A stretch of 64,000 nt of DNA from Alnus glutinosa (taxonomy: Eukaryota > Streptophyta > Magnoliopsida > Fagales > Betulaceae): NCBI RefSeq assembly GCF_958979055.1, contig NC_084886.1, forward strand, positions 48,811,654-48,875,653, read 5' to 3'. The notes beneath the pieces are model-generated. The model made no database searches. It had not been told where the DNA came from and saw only the letters and a program-made list of their open reading frames with translations. Positions 12,894 to 24,058 of the stretch are shown piece after piece. Numbering within the stretch: position 1 is the first letter of the stretch; every line of letters starts with the position of its first letter. A program made the position numbers and the translations under genes.

Positions 12894-13262
12894 TCAACAC
12901 TTGAAGAGGCAGTAACATTTATTACTGAAGGACCACAAAGAAGACCGCCTGCATGCTCCGTGATCCGCATGCTCCAATTCTTTGCATTTTTTGTCACAGA
13001 ATTGTGTCACTCGACATGTTTTATGCCATGTTGTGCTCAAACGCGAGCAATATTTCTGGGAAATCTCTTCTATTGCTATATATCACAACAAAAGAATGCA
13101 TAGTTTCAGACAATACAATGAAAGTAGTATACATGAACAAGCTGAATGGCACAATGATTATTTTTGTAACAAAAGGATTTGAAATTACTCACCCACACTT
13201 GTAAGGAAGATGAAGATAATGAATACGAGAAGCATATAAACAGATTTTAGAGTCTTGGCCAT
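12894..13262 (-). CDS. Defensin-like cysteine-rich secreted peptide, copy A
   Basis: Exon 1 is 13193-13262, exon 2 is 12894-13075, with a 117-nt GT-AG phase-1 intron; 83 residues. Residues 1-24 are a hydrophobic signal peptide with a plausible SVA cleavage site. The mature part has eight cysteines at 33, 44, 50, 54, 65, 77, 79 and 83, with spacing x10, x5, x3, x10, x11, x1, x3. This is the plant defensin (CS-alpha-beta) pattern, except that the C5-C6 loop is 11 residues instead of the usual 6-8. The aromatic W40, the Glu of the KELE segment and the Gly before C5 are kept; the usual Gly before C2 is replaced. The chain ends on the last Cys, as defensins do. Role is inferred: a secreted basic antimicrobial or signalling peptide. 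A TATA box at 13301-13310 supports expression. Confidence 0.85.
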
Positions 13263-13300
13263 GTGCTCCTTACTTATGCCAACCAATAACAAAAATTGCC

Positions 13301-13310
13301 TATATTTATA
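13301..13310 (-). promoter_or_regulatory. TATA box of copy A
   Basis: TATAAATATA on the minus strand, about 40 bases upstream of the start codon. The same element and surrounding CTTAAGCTATAAATATAGG context recur in front of copies C, D and G and, slightly changed, B and E. Confidence 0.7.
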
Positions 13311-16236
13311 GCTTAAGCTACTTCAGAATTTTTCGATTTTGGAGGGATTAAGATGTTTTTTTTTTCTTTCATACTTTTGAGGGGCCAGAAGGATTTTTAT
13401 TTTTATTTTTTTAAAAAAAAAGGATTTGTAGGAAGGCAAAAATGGCATTTTCAGATTATTTGTTGTCTTCATCGGGAAATAAACAATTGATTTGCAAACT
13501 AGTTATTGAATATTGATTTGGCTTTTGTGTTGGTTGTTTTCTTAAACAAGTTAAATAACCCTTCAAGGTATGATATTTGTGTGAACTTGTTCATTATAAG
13601 CCTTTCTTAACTTGGAAAGTGTTTATTTTTGTTTTTTAAACTACAAACTCGTCTTTATCAACAATATATACCAGAGCATATAACTGGACTATACTTCATA
13701 TGGATAAAACATAACTTCTTTAATTACAAAACTATACTCTATTGTCTTTACAACCTTCCAAAAGTTGCTACATGTGACATATCTATACTACATGCAAGTA
13801 GCGGTGGAATTAGGTTTTGGTTTACAATGGGCAAAAATATTAAAAGATGGAAGGGTGCATAGGATTCACAACGTACATTAAGATCTTTAATTTCATAGTA
13901 ATGTTATATACTACGTTTATCCCGCAATGTTAATGTGACGGTCCCAACTAACGCTTGATTTTTTTTTTTTTTTTTTGTTCTTAAATAATGACTAATCCAA
14001 GGGTTGGTTGAGACTTATTATGTTAGCCACTAAAATATGGACTAATATATTATTGTTAACATGATACTTATCACGTTTATAAACTAACCATCTAAATGTC
14101 ACTTATCACGACAATCTCTAAAATATACACTATTGCAACTCTATAAATTTACATGGCAGTTCACATTTCATGACAATAATCGTTTATGTTGCAGTCATAA
14201 AATATAAGTGAATCAATTGGAGACACGTCACCATACTGGAAACTGTACCAACAATTACATACTATATTCACATCTTATTAAGCTGATGTGGCAATACTCA
14301 TCAATTCTTGGTGGCTGATGGACACTGCCTCATTAACCCAATAAAAATATAAGAGTGAAATGAATTTACAGTATATAACATTTCTCTTTTTGCCAACATT
14401 ATCCTAAATCCATCCCAATTGCATTTTTAGATAATCCAAACATGTTTAAATGCCCCTTTGTTTTGTTAAGAGAAAGATCATAATCGAAGTGCAATATCCA
14501 GATATGACAATCATGACCCATTACTAATGTGTGCTTATTGGTAGCTAATTTTTTTTTTTGGACTGCTATAAAAATTGAGTTTTTTATTTTTTATTCTTTT
14601 ACCATCATATACACCATTAAATACAACTCAAGATTAAACTACTAAATGTATCAATTAAGTCCATATTCATGAGAGACAAGACAATGTTATCTTAGAAACA
14701 GCTTCCTAAATAATGTTAAGGAAAAAACTCGAAGTTATGGGAGTGCTTTATTGGATGTAAGGTTTGAGCAATATGATTTTTTAAAAATGTATAGTTATCA
14801 TATCACTATATTGAGTTCAGGACCATATCAAATCACTCATTAGGTTTTCAATCTTTCTAGTCAGTTTCTTTTTTTTTTCTTTCTTTCTTATTTTTCTTAT
14901 TTTTTTTTCTTTTTTTTAATATGAAATCTCAATTATATCAATAAAATAAGAATTAACAATTTTTTTTTTTTTATTATTTTTTTTTAAAAAAAAAAACCTA
15001 ATGATGAGTGATGATGGACGAATTCTCAAGGTGACCATCGGTCTGACCACCTCTCGATTTTACCCGTTTGTTTTTCATTCTTTTTTTATAGATATTTTTT
15101 AAAAAGTTTTTGATAAATTTTTAGGATATGACTAAAATTTTATATTTTTTTATGCTAGAAAATTCAATGAAATAGAGGGACTAATTGAAAAACATAATAA
15201 ACACACAAAGTTAGATTGTCCTCCCTTGCAACCCTTTTTTCTATCTCAATTAAATAAAAAGAAAAAAGAAATAGATTGTAAGAGTTGGGAATAGTCAACA
15301 TTAGTATGTGTTATTAGGAGTATTATCGCTTTTATTACAAATCTTTTATAGATTAACACGATGTTTATTATGTCATTTACTAAATAATTAAATTTGCATG
15401 TTAAATTTTATTGCTTAATTTTATTTATTTTTTTAATGATAATAAAGATACTATAATTTTTACTACAATTAAGTTCTTTACAAATAGGCATAACGATTAA
15501 TAATTGAAAAACAACTATGACTTATCAATTTAATTAGTAAGTGATTAACTTGTCAACCATAGACTCTAAAAAAAAATTATAATAAAAACTTTTAGTACTT
15601 CAAGTGTTTTCTAATTATTAATTTTTTTTTTACCTATATTATATTACATGGACACTCATATAATTATCATGTGGGTTTTAGGGTTTATAAAGAAATTAAA
15701 ATAAAAGGTACACAATCATTTTTCATAAGTATTCATAATGGCTTATGCATTTTGAATGACTATGTATAATGGCTAACCAAATGCATTTTGCGGTTCATCT
15801 ACATTCATATGTGGTAACCCAACTATGCTTAGACCCACACCAAACCCTAGGTCTTCTAGCAAATCCTTAAACCCATTTTCATTTTGGATTAGAAATAGGG
15901 GATTTGACTACATTCTTGAAGCATCTCGTTGATATTTTTTCAAACATAGAGTCCCAATAAGATTGTAATCATAAGTTGCTCAGCTTCGATGTGGTACATA
16001 TCAACTTTATGAATAGAAGTAAATATGAACTTTTAGAACCATACACAAGAGAAACCCCCAAATTTCCTTTACATATATGGATGAAACAAGTAAGTTGAAA
16101 ATATATTTATCCGAAAGAACAAACAGTACAAGATAAAACAACGACCACAAGCATCTTAAAACGCACATATGGAAAACTCACATAGTACCTCCAAAAACAA
16201 CCCATTCTCCATTGTTTCAAATTGCCTATAATCAAT

Positions 16237-16424
16237 GAGATATGATGTGTTCACAACTTCTGTACAACTTCTATCTAATTCTGATAATTTATTTATTCAA
16301 AAAAAAAAATATATAAATCAATTATTGGATATATATGACTCATATGTAAGAAAACAAATCCAATGATTAGTTTGAAAAAAGGTTGGACGAAAGTTGTACA
16401 AAAATTGTAAACATATCATATCTC
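16237..16424. mobile_element. MITE at the stop codon of copy B
   Basis: 188-bp member of the same inverted-repeat family, with flanks ATAATCAAT and ATACTCAAC (9 bp). Confidence 0.75.
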
Positions 16425-16428
16425 ATAC

Positions 16429-16797
16429 TCAACACTTGAAGATGCAATAACATTTCTCACTGAAGGACCGATAAGAAGCCAGCTTGCATTCTCCGTAATC
16501 CGCATGCTCCAATTCTTTGCATTTTTTGTCACAGTGTGACGTCCATCGACATGTTTTATGCCATGTTGTGCTCAAACGCGAGCAATATTTCTGGGGAATC
16601 TCTTTTATTGCTATATATCACAACAAAGGAATGCATAGTTTCAGACAATACAATGAAAGTAGTATACATGAACAAGCTGAATGACACAATGATTAATTTT
16701 GTAACAAAAGGATTTGAAATTACTCACCCACACTTGTAATGAAGATGAAGATAATGAATATAAGAAGCATATAAACAGATTTCGGAGTATTGGCCAT
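16429..16797 (-). CDS. Defensin-like cysteine-rich secreted peptide, copy B
   Basis: Exon 1 is 16728-16797, exon 2 is 16429-16610; 83 residues. All eight cysteines and the splice sites are intact, and gene structure is as in copy A. Against A, the 117-nt intron shows 3 differences while the 182-nt exon 2 shows about 21, of which about 19 change an amino acid. Changes cluster in the C2-C3 loop (RWTSH here, RVTQF in A) and the long C5-C6 loop. The signal peptide is well conserved (MANTPKSVYMLL). The TATA-like box is TATAAACATA at 16836-16845. An intact gene on sequence grounds. Confidence 0.85.
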
Positions 16798-16835
16798 GTG
16801 CTCCTTACTTATGCCAACCAATAACAAAAATTGCC

Positions 16836-16845
16836 TATGTTTATA
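16836..16845 (-). promoter_or_regulatory. TATA-like box of copy B
   Basis: TATAAACATA on the minus strand, one base off the box of copy A, at the same distance from the start codon. Confidence 0.55.
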
Positions 16846-16924
16846 GCTTAAGCTACTTCAGATTTTTGAGATTTTGAAGGGATTAAGATGCTTTTTTTCT
16901 TTCATACTTTTGAGGGGCCAGAAG

Positions 16925-16955
<31 letters not shown>

Positions 16956-18156
16956 GAAAAAAAAAAAGAAGAAAGATTTGTAGGAAGGCAAAAATGGCAT
17001 TTTCAGATTATTTGTTGTCTTCATCGGGAAATAAACAATTGATTTGCAAACTATTTATTGAATAATGATTTGGCTTTTGTGTTAGTTGTTTTCTTAAACA
17101 AGTTAAATAACCCTTCATGGTATGTTATTTGTTTGAATTTGTTCATTATAAGCCTTTCTTAACTTGGAAAAGTGTTTATTTTTATTTTTTAAACTACAAA
17201 CTCGTCTTTTTCAACAATATATACCTGAGCATATGACTGAACTATACTTCATATAGATAAAACATAACTTCATTACAAAACTATACTCTATTGTCTATAC
17301 AACCTTCCAAAAGTTGCTACATGTGACATATCTATACTACATGCAATTAATGGTGGAATTAGGATTTTGGTTTACAATGGGCAAAAATATTAAAAGATGG
17401 AGGCATGCAGAAGATTCACAACATCAAGATCTTTAATTTCATAGTAATGTTATATATTAGGTTTATCCCACAATGTTAATGTGATAGTTCCAACCAACTC
17501 TTGATTTTTCATTTTTTTTTTAATAAATAATGACCGATCCAAGGGTTGGTTGACATTTCAACGCCAAATGTAATTTCTAGCGTCACTATTTGCATTAAAG
17601 TGACACTGATTATTAGAGGTCGTGCAAATAAGTTGAGAGTAGAAAATACTATCTACCAAGGGATGGTGGGTTGCCTTCTAAACCAAAACCTTAGCTCCGC
17701 CACTTATTACAAGTTGTCAAATTAAGGATACTACAAGTCCAATTTTTCAATTGAAAATTCTCAATTCTCAAGCCACATAAAGTAATCGTGTTTTAGCTTT
17801 TTATGAAATTATTTTGTAGTATTTTTTAGGATGCAAAACTAGAAACTTAAGAACATGTTTTATATTTTACAAAATTTACCAAACTGAATAGATTGAAACA
17901 AATTGTACCATTCACGATTGTCTTAATTAATTCTTTGCTTTGCCGAAAGCTACCTAATATAGACTTTGCCTAGTAGTTCTCTTAAAACCTAATAATGCAT
18001 TTATTTCATTTGCAAGAGAAATCCCAAATTTTTTGAACATATATATGGATAAAACAGGTAAGTTGAAATTTTGTTTATCCAAAAGAATAAACGACCACAA
18101 GCATCCTAAAATGCACGTACTGAAAAACTCACATAATAGCTCCGAAATGTTACTGT

Positions 18157-19293
18157 AATGCTCTTTATGTTTTGTTTGTTTCGATGTAAAATATTTTTCG
18201 TTGTAAGATATTTTCAAGAAAATTATTTTTAAGGAAAATGTTTTAGACGGAAAACATTTTTTGGTATTTGGTACGAACGGAAAATCACATATACTTTTTT
18301 ATATTTTCATTCAATCATATTAATCTATAAAAATCAATATTTATTCACAATATAAAAATATTAATATAAAATAATTGCTTGGTGGTGGTCTGAGGGTGGT
18401 TCATAGGTGTCTTGGTGGTGGTTCGGGGTGGTTCGACGATCGTCCAGGTGTGGCTCGATGATGGTTCGGGAGTGGCTTTGTGATAGTCCGAGGGTAGCTT
18501 GGTGATGGTTTGAGGGTGGCTCGGTGATGGTCTCGAGTTGCTCAGTGATGGTCCGGGGTGGCTCGGTGATGGTCTGAAAGTGCCTCGATAATGGTCTCGG
18601 GTGACTCGACGATGATTTGGGAGTGGCTTGGTGGTGGTTTGAGGATGGCTTGGTGATGATCCGAGGGTGGTTCAGTGGTGGTCCTAGGGTGAATCAATGG
18701 TGATCCTAGGGTGAATCAGTGGTGGTCCTAGAGTGGATTGATGGTGGTTTGGAGGTGTCTTGGTGGTGTTCCGGGGGTAGCTCAATGGTGGTCTGGGGGT
18801 GGCTTAGAAATGGTCCAAGGGTGGCTTGGCAGTGGTCTGGGGGTGGCTTGGTGATGGTCCAGTGTGGCTCAGCGGGGGCCTGGGAGTGGCTTAATGATGG
18901 TCCAATGGTGGCTTAGTGGTGGTCCAAGAGTAGTTCAGTGATAGTCCGGGGGTGGCTTGATGATGGTCCAGCCATCCAGGGTGGCTCGACGGTAGTCCAG
19001 GGTGGCTTGGTGGGGGTTCGAGGATGGTCTAGGATGGATTGGCAGCTAACTGGGGGTGGCTCGGTGATGGTCCATGGTGATTTGTGGTGACCCAGCGGTG
19101 GCTCGGGTTTGTCTTGGTGATGGTCCAACGATGGTCCAGTGCTTTGAAAATGAAAAACTTAAACTTAAAAAATAATTTATGGAATTTAAAAATGTAAATC
19201 ATTTTCTGAAATTAAAGGAATTTTTTTTTTTATCAAACCGAAAACATTTGTGCATTTGCGGTTTAATTATTATTTTCAGTCACACCAAACACC
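18157..19293. mobile_element. TIR element carrying a GTGGC minisatellite, right end lost
   Basis: The left end at about 18157-18205 (TTTGTTTCGATGTAAAATAT) matches the complement of the right end of the related copy at 22920. The right end stops at a junction with the F-box fragment. Inside (about 18375-19140) is a degenerate tandem repeat with a period of about 20-22 bp and core GTGGCTCGGTGATGGTC. Open frames across it are Gly/Trp/Val-rich low-complexity and not taken as genes. Confidence 0.6.
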
Positions 19294-19500
19294 GAAAAAT
19301 CTATAGATGTACTTTTCAGGGTAGTAAAGGACATGGATGAGCGCATGCTGGCCTTGATGGCGTGCGTTAACAAGCAGTAGAGAAACACTACACACAACAG
19401 GAGGCTTTGAGAGGTGCTCTGCACATGCCACTAGGCTAACATAGGGTGTGACAACAACCAACCATGGTTAGACCAACACCAAGCCGTGGGTCTTCTAGCA
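19294..19500 (+). pseudogene. F-box protein fragment (GID2/SLY1-like), decayed copy 1
   Basis: The plus strand from 19303 reads through a segment like MDVLFxVVKxxDxRMLAxMxCVNKQ, the core of the F-box of GID2/SLY1-type gibberellin-signalling F-box proteins. The Trp after KQ is a TAG stop and the later Trp before EVL is TGA. About 88% similar by eye to the copy at 23205. It has no start context or introns, so it is a captured or retroposed fragment carried by the array. Family assignment rests on motif memory only. Confidence 0.5.
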
Positions 19501-19683
19501 AAACCCCCAAATTTCCTTAACATATATTGAAGAAACAGGCAAGGTGGAAACATATTTATCCAAAGAACAAACATTACAGGATAAAACAACGACCACAAGC
19601 ATCCTAAAACGCATATATATAAACTCCCATAATACCTCTAAAAACAACCCATTCTCCCCTGTTTCAAATTGCCCATAATCAAC

Positions 19684-19869
19684 GAGATATGATATAATAC
19701 GTTTATAACTTTTGTATTATTCCTATCCAATTTCAACAATTCTTTTATTGTTTATTTTTAAATCAATTATTAAATATTTAAGATTCATATGTAAAAAAAT
19801 ACATTCAATGATTAGTTTGAAAAAAGGTTGGACAGGAGTTGTACAAAGATCGTAAACGTATCACATCTC
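19684..19869. mobile_element. MITE at the stop codon of copy C
   Basis: 186-bp member of the same family; flanks are ATAATCAAC on the left and ATATTCAGC on the right. Confidence 0.75.
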
Positions 19870-19873
19870 ATAT

Positions 19874-20252
19874 TCAGCACTTGAAGAGGCAGTAACATTT
19901 ATGACTAATTGACCACGAAGAAGACTTCCTGCATGCTCCGTAATCCGCATGCTCCAATTTTGTGCATTTTTGGTCACAGAGTAGCGTCCATCGACATGTT
20001 TTATGCCATGTTTTGCTCAAACGCCAACAATATTTTTGGGAAATCTCTTCTATTGCTATATATCACAACAAAAGAATGCATAGTTTTAGATAATACCGTG
20101 AAAGACTGAAAGTAGTATATGCATGGACAAGCTGAATGACAGAATGATTAATTTTGTAACAAATGGATTTGAAATTACCCACCCACACTTGTAATGAAGA
20201 TGAAGATAAGGGATATAAGAAGGATATAAACAGATTTTGGAGTCTTGGCCAT
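19874..20252 (-). CDS. Defensin-like cysteine-rich secreted peptide, copy C
   Basis: Exon 1 is 20183-20252, exon 2 is 19874-20055, with a 127-nt intron and a GTGGGT donor; 83 residues. All eight cysteines are present, ending CYCLFKC, with the stop directly after Cys 8. Differences from A and B fall mainly between C2 and C3 (RWTLL), at C4+1/+2 (TK in place of KE) and in the C5-C6 loop. TATA box at 20291-20300. Intact on sequence grounds. Confidence 0.85.
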
Positions 20253-20290
20253 GTGCTCCTTACTTATGCCAATCAATAACAAAGTTTGCC

Positions 20291-20300
20291 TATATTTATA
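20291..20300 (-). promoter_or_regulatory. TATA box of copy C
   Basis: TATAAATATA on the minus strand, in the same context as copy A. Confidence 0.65.
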
Positions 20301-20944
20301 GCTTAAGCTACTTCAGAATTTTGAGATTTTGGAGGGATTAAGATGTTTTTTTCTTTCATACTTTTGAGGGGTCAGAAGGATTTTTGTTTAAAAAAAAGAT
20401 TTGTAGGAAGGCCAAAATAGCATTTTCAGATTTTTTTTTGAAAATAGATAAGACTTGTTTGTTGTCTTGATCGGGAAATAAACAATTCATTTGCCTTTCC
20501 CTTCATTTCTTTTTTGTTCTTTCTTCTGAATATATTTTCTTCATTTTATACAATTAACTTTTAGGGACTCCAAGTGGACCTCATGAGTTTCTGTGACAGT
20601 AACTGAATCGGCCAAACAGTAATCGGCTGGTTTCCTCCATGCTAGGGCTCGTTATTACCTTCTTTGAACCACTTAAAAATGCTTCAACATGTAAAGGGTC
20701 CAATTGTGTTCTAATATAAAAGTGTTTTTTTTAAATAAAAAAAAAATTATAGATAAGTTTTTGTGTTGTTTGTGACAGCAAGGTTTTGAAAATAATAAAA
20801 CCACCGTTCTTCCAATATTGGCTAGTTTTGTAGGTGCTGATATATTTCTTGCAATTTACAAACTAGTTATTGAATATTAATTTGGCTTTTGTGTTAGTTG
20901 TTTTCTTAAACAAGTTAAATTACCCTTTATGGTATGTTATTTGT

Positions 20945-21064
20945 TTTTTGTTTTTTGTTTTTTTTTTACATGTCCACACAAGAGGGGAGAGGAGGATTCG
21001 AACTAGTGACCTCGACTTCATGAGGCGTGGTTCCCAACTGATTAAACTATCCCTTAGAGACATG
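20945..21064 (-). mobile_element. tRNA-derived SINE with TSD
   Basis: Same family as 247-361: poly(T), ACATGTCCACACAAGAG, then A/B-box-like tRNA sequence on the minus strand. Bounded by a perfect 12-bp duplication TATGTTATTTGT (20933-20944 and 21065-21076). Paralogous array spacers near 32858-32875 and 17120 carry a single copy, that is, empty sites. Confidence 0.85.
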
Positions 21065-21221
21065 TATGTTATTTGTGTGAACTTGTTCCTTATAAGCCTT
21101 TCTTAACTTGGAAAGTGTTGGAGAAAAAAAAAGGAAAATACACATACCCTACTCAAATTACCACCATGTTGTTAATATTCTTTCAAACTATCAATTGTAT
21201 CAATTTTCTCCATAAACTATT

Positions 21222-21285
21222 TTTTTTTTTACATGTCCACACAAGAGGGGGCATGGGGAATTCGAACTATTGACCTCCACCTCCC
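21222..21285 (-). mobile_element. 5'-truncated SINE with TSD
   Basis: Second SINE of the family 150 bp away, keeping only the poly(A) end, body and B-box region. Bounded by TAAACTATT at 21213-21221 and 21286-21294. Confidence 0.75.
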
Positions 21286-21299
21286 TAAACTATTAACAC

Positions 21300-21860
21300 A
21301 ATGTCAATGTCCTCCCAATGACAGAAATACATTTCATAAATATTTTTTTAAAAAAATCTTAAAAAATTATAACAAAAAATTAAAAACTAGAAAAAAATCT
21401 ATAAAACTTAAAAACAAAAATATATATATATACCAAGATAATTAATTTTGGTTTTTTATTTTATTTTTCTAGAAACTGAAAAAAATAATAATAAAAAAAA
21501 CCAAGGTGATCATTTTCTTTAAATGTTTTTATTTTATTTTTCAAAATTATTATTTAAATTTTGTTTTAAATTTTTTTTTAAAGCAAAAAAAATAATTTTA
21601 ATTTTCTTTTTGTTTTTTTTTTCGATTTTTATAAAAATATTTTTGTCTTATTGAAAAATTTAAGATTATTTTTGTCTTTTTTGTTGGCCTTGATGGGGAC
21701 ATTGACAATAAAATAGTAGTTTGATGGAGGTATGTATATTTTTCCTAAAAAATAAGAGATGAAAATGAAAAGAACATTTTGGGTCATTTGTTTTTTCCTC
21801 TGTTTTTTTGGGGTGGGTTAAAAGAGATGCCAGAGCAAATTTGTAGATTGAAGAATTTCC
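21300..21860. other. Spacer, no gene seen
   Basis: Very AT-rich spacer with long A and T runs and a (TA)n tract near 21420. Nothing coding. Confidence 0.6.
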
Positions 21861-22922
21861 AAATGTTGTAAGATATTTTTAGAAAAATCATTTTTTAGGA
21901 AAATATTTTCCGTAAAAAACATTTTTCGGTGTTTAGTGCGAACAGAAAATCACACACACACACACACACACATATATTTTTTTTATATATATTTTCATTC
22001 AATCATACTAACCTATAAAAATCAATATTTATTCACAATATAAAAATATTAATAAAAAATAATTGCTTGGTGGTGGTCCATGGGTGTCTCGTAGTCGTTC
22101 CGGGTGGTTTGGCAGTTGTCCAGGTGTGGCTAGGTGGTGATCTGATGGTGGTTTAAGGAGCTCGACGATGGTCCAGGGGTGGCTCGGTGGTGATCCTAGG
22201 GTGGATTAGTAGTGGTCTGCGGGTGACTTGACGATGATCCGAGGGTGGCTTAGTGGTGGTTCGGGGGTGACTTGGTGATAGTGTAGGGTGGCTTGACGGT
22301 GGTTTGGGGGTGGCTTAGAAATGGTCTAAAGGTGGCTCAGCAGTGGCCTGGGGGTGGCTCGGTGATGGTCTGCGGGTGGCTTGGTGATGGTCCAGTGTGG
22401 CTTAGCGGTGGCCCGGGGGTGGCTCAGTGATGGTCTGGGGTGACTCGGTGGTGGTCCGAGAGTGACTCAGTTATTGTCTGGGGGTGGCTCAGTGATGGTC
22501 CAAGGTGACTCGATGGTTGTCCAGGGTGGCTTGGTGGTGGTCCGGGAGTAGCTCGATGGTGGTCTAGGAATGGCTCGGTGATGATCTGGGGTGGCTCGGT
22601 GATGGTCTAGGGTGGTTCAATGGTGGTTTGAGGATGACTCAATGATGGTCCGTGGTGATTTGGTGGTGACCCAGCTGTGGCTCAGGTCTGTCTTGGGGGT
22701 GGTCTGACGTTGGTCCAGAGGTTTGAGAAAGAAAAACTCAAAAACTCGAAAAATGATTTACGGAGTTTAAAAATTTAAATCATTTTTCGAAACTAAATAA
22801 GCTTTTTTGATCTAACAAAAATTTTTTTTGGCTTGGCATTTATTTTCAGTCGCACTAAACACCGAAAAATACGAAAAATATTTTTCATAAAATATTTTAC
22901 GCCAGAACAAACGAAGCATTAG
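21861..22922. mobile_element. TIR element carrying a GTGGC minisatellite, copy 2
   Basis: Relative of 18157-19293. The flanks of the minisatellite match (AACAGAAAATCACACAC left; CGCACTAAACACCGAAAAAT right), and here the right terminus is kept (ATTTTACGCCAGAACAAACG, about 22895-22915) while the left terminus is truncated. The internal minisatellite runs about 22065-22720, with consensus near GTGGCTYGGTGATGGTCYGGG and many variant units. Confidence 0.6.
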
Positions 22923-23204
22923 TAGATTGCTATATGACTATCATACACTTGATGACGTGACAGTGAAAATAAACAATTAGATCAGCACTTGTAAAAATTA
23001 AAAATAAAATAAAATAAAAAAATAAAAAATTTAAGAACTAATTTTGACTGCCACGTTATCCTAATTATTTATAAGACTCTATTAAATATTTTTTTTTTTT
23101 AAAATATGAGTTTTTATTATCTCTACTAAATAGCGTTACTATTCACGTTATCCTAATTAGCCATTTTAGCCCTTCAAAAAAATAAAAAATAGCCATTTTA
23201 GCTT

Positions 23205-23430
23205 TTGATGAAGAGGCGTTGGTGTTGAACATGGATGTACTTTTCGAGGTGGTGAAGGGCACGGACGCGCGCATGCTGGCCACGATGACGTGCGTTAACA
23301 AGCAGTGGGGAAACACTGCACACGACGGGAGGCTCTGAGAGGTGCTCTCCACGTGCCACTAGGCCAACATAGGGTGCGACAGCGACCAACTATGCTTAGA
23401 CCAACATGCACCAAGGCCCAAGCCATGGGT
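23205..23430 (+). pseudogene. F-box protein fragment (GID2/SLY1-like), copy 2
   Basis: The plus frame reads LDEEALVLNMDVLFEVVKG, then DARMLATMTCVNKQWGNTA and HDGRL followed by TGA where Trp is expected, then EVLSTCH. This resembles the F-box and following segment of GID2/SLY1-type proteins. Better preserved and more GC-rich than copy 1. No gene structure around it, so it is a fragment. The tail of this sequence (GACCCACACCAAGCCG type) also survives in units 1 and 2 near 11890 and 15835. Confidence 0.55.
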
Positions 23431-23599
23431 CTTCTAGCAAAACGTTAAACCCATTTTCATTTTGGATTAGAAATATATAGGTGATTTGACCATATACATT
23501 CTTGAAGCATGTAGTTGATATTTTTGAACCATAGAGTCCCAATTAGATTGTAATCATAAGTTGTTCAGCATCAACTTTATGAATAGAAGTAAAAGTTAG

Positions 23600-23870
23600 G
23601 AGTTTTGGGGGTGGCTGGACCACTCCCAAGGATTTGGGTGTGGTTTTGACCACCCCATATGGCCGATCTGGGGGGTGGCTCGGCCTTTGGGGGTAGTTCG
23701 GCCACCCCCCAAACCCCTAATTTTTTTTTTTTTTGGCCTTTTGGGGGTGGCCGGACCACCCCTAAAGCCGACTGGGGTGGTTCGTCCACCCTAGATCGGC
23801 CAAGGGGGTGGCTGGATTGTTCAATAATGGGGTGGTCGGCCACCTCCTTGGGCAACGCCGGCCACCCCTT
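23600..23870. repeat. GC-rich GGGGTGG/CCACCCC repeat block
   Basis: Dense run of GGGGTGGCCGG and its complement, able to fold back on itself, with a poly(T) run in the middle. Both strands give open frames rich in Pro/Gly/Ser that mirror one another. Treated as repeat, not gene. Confidence 0.65.
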
Positions 23871-24058
23871 ATTTATTTATTTATTTTTAATATTTTTGGT
23901 TTTTAATTATTATTATTTTTATAATTTTTAAATTTATTAAAAGTTATATAATAATCGTATAGTTATCTACTAAAAAGGTTTTTCATTGTTCAATCTATTC
24001 GCCCTTGCAAGAAATAGAAGGCGTCGCTTCTACAAGTTTTGATAAGACTTATTTGATT

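Larger units (their letters stand above)
9590..13990. repeat. Duplication unit 1 of the defensin-like array
   Basis: Most of this block is repeated at 13990-17560 with a few percent difference: for example the stretches from 10255, 10530, 11030 and 11660 recur near 14255, 14525, 15005 and 15640. Unit 1 has two segments unit 2 lacks: about 9830-10250 (with a GA microsatellite at 9900-9931) and the LINE insert at 11994-12428. It carries defensin-like copy A. Outer limits are approximate. Confidence 0.85.
13990..17560. repeat. Duplication unit 2 of the defensin-like array
   Basis: Paralogue of unit 1, carrying copy B. It lacks the LINE and the ~420-bp segment with the GA repeat. The shared flanks run from the TTAGCCACTAA motif near 14025 to the TTGCTACATGTGACATATC stretch near 17320. 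Outer limits are approximate. Confidence 0.85.

Noticed and set aside
12953-13204. Plus-strand frames recurring at 13, 16.5, 19.9, 31.9 and 34.1 kb
   Set aside because: Antisense to defensin-like exon 2 and its intron; the minus strand has signal peptide, splice sites, eight cysteines and a TATA box.
18375-19140. Gly/Trp/Val-rich open frames that could be a repeat protein
   Set aside because: They follow the minisatellite on both strands and break with unit length changes.
23577-23931. Pro/Gly-rich frames on both strands
   Set aside because: Mirror-image frames in a self-complementary GGGGTGG/CCACCCC repeat.
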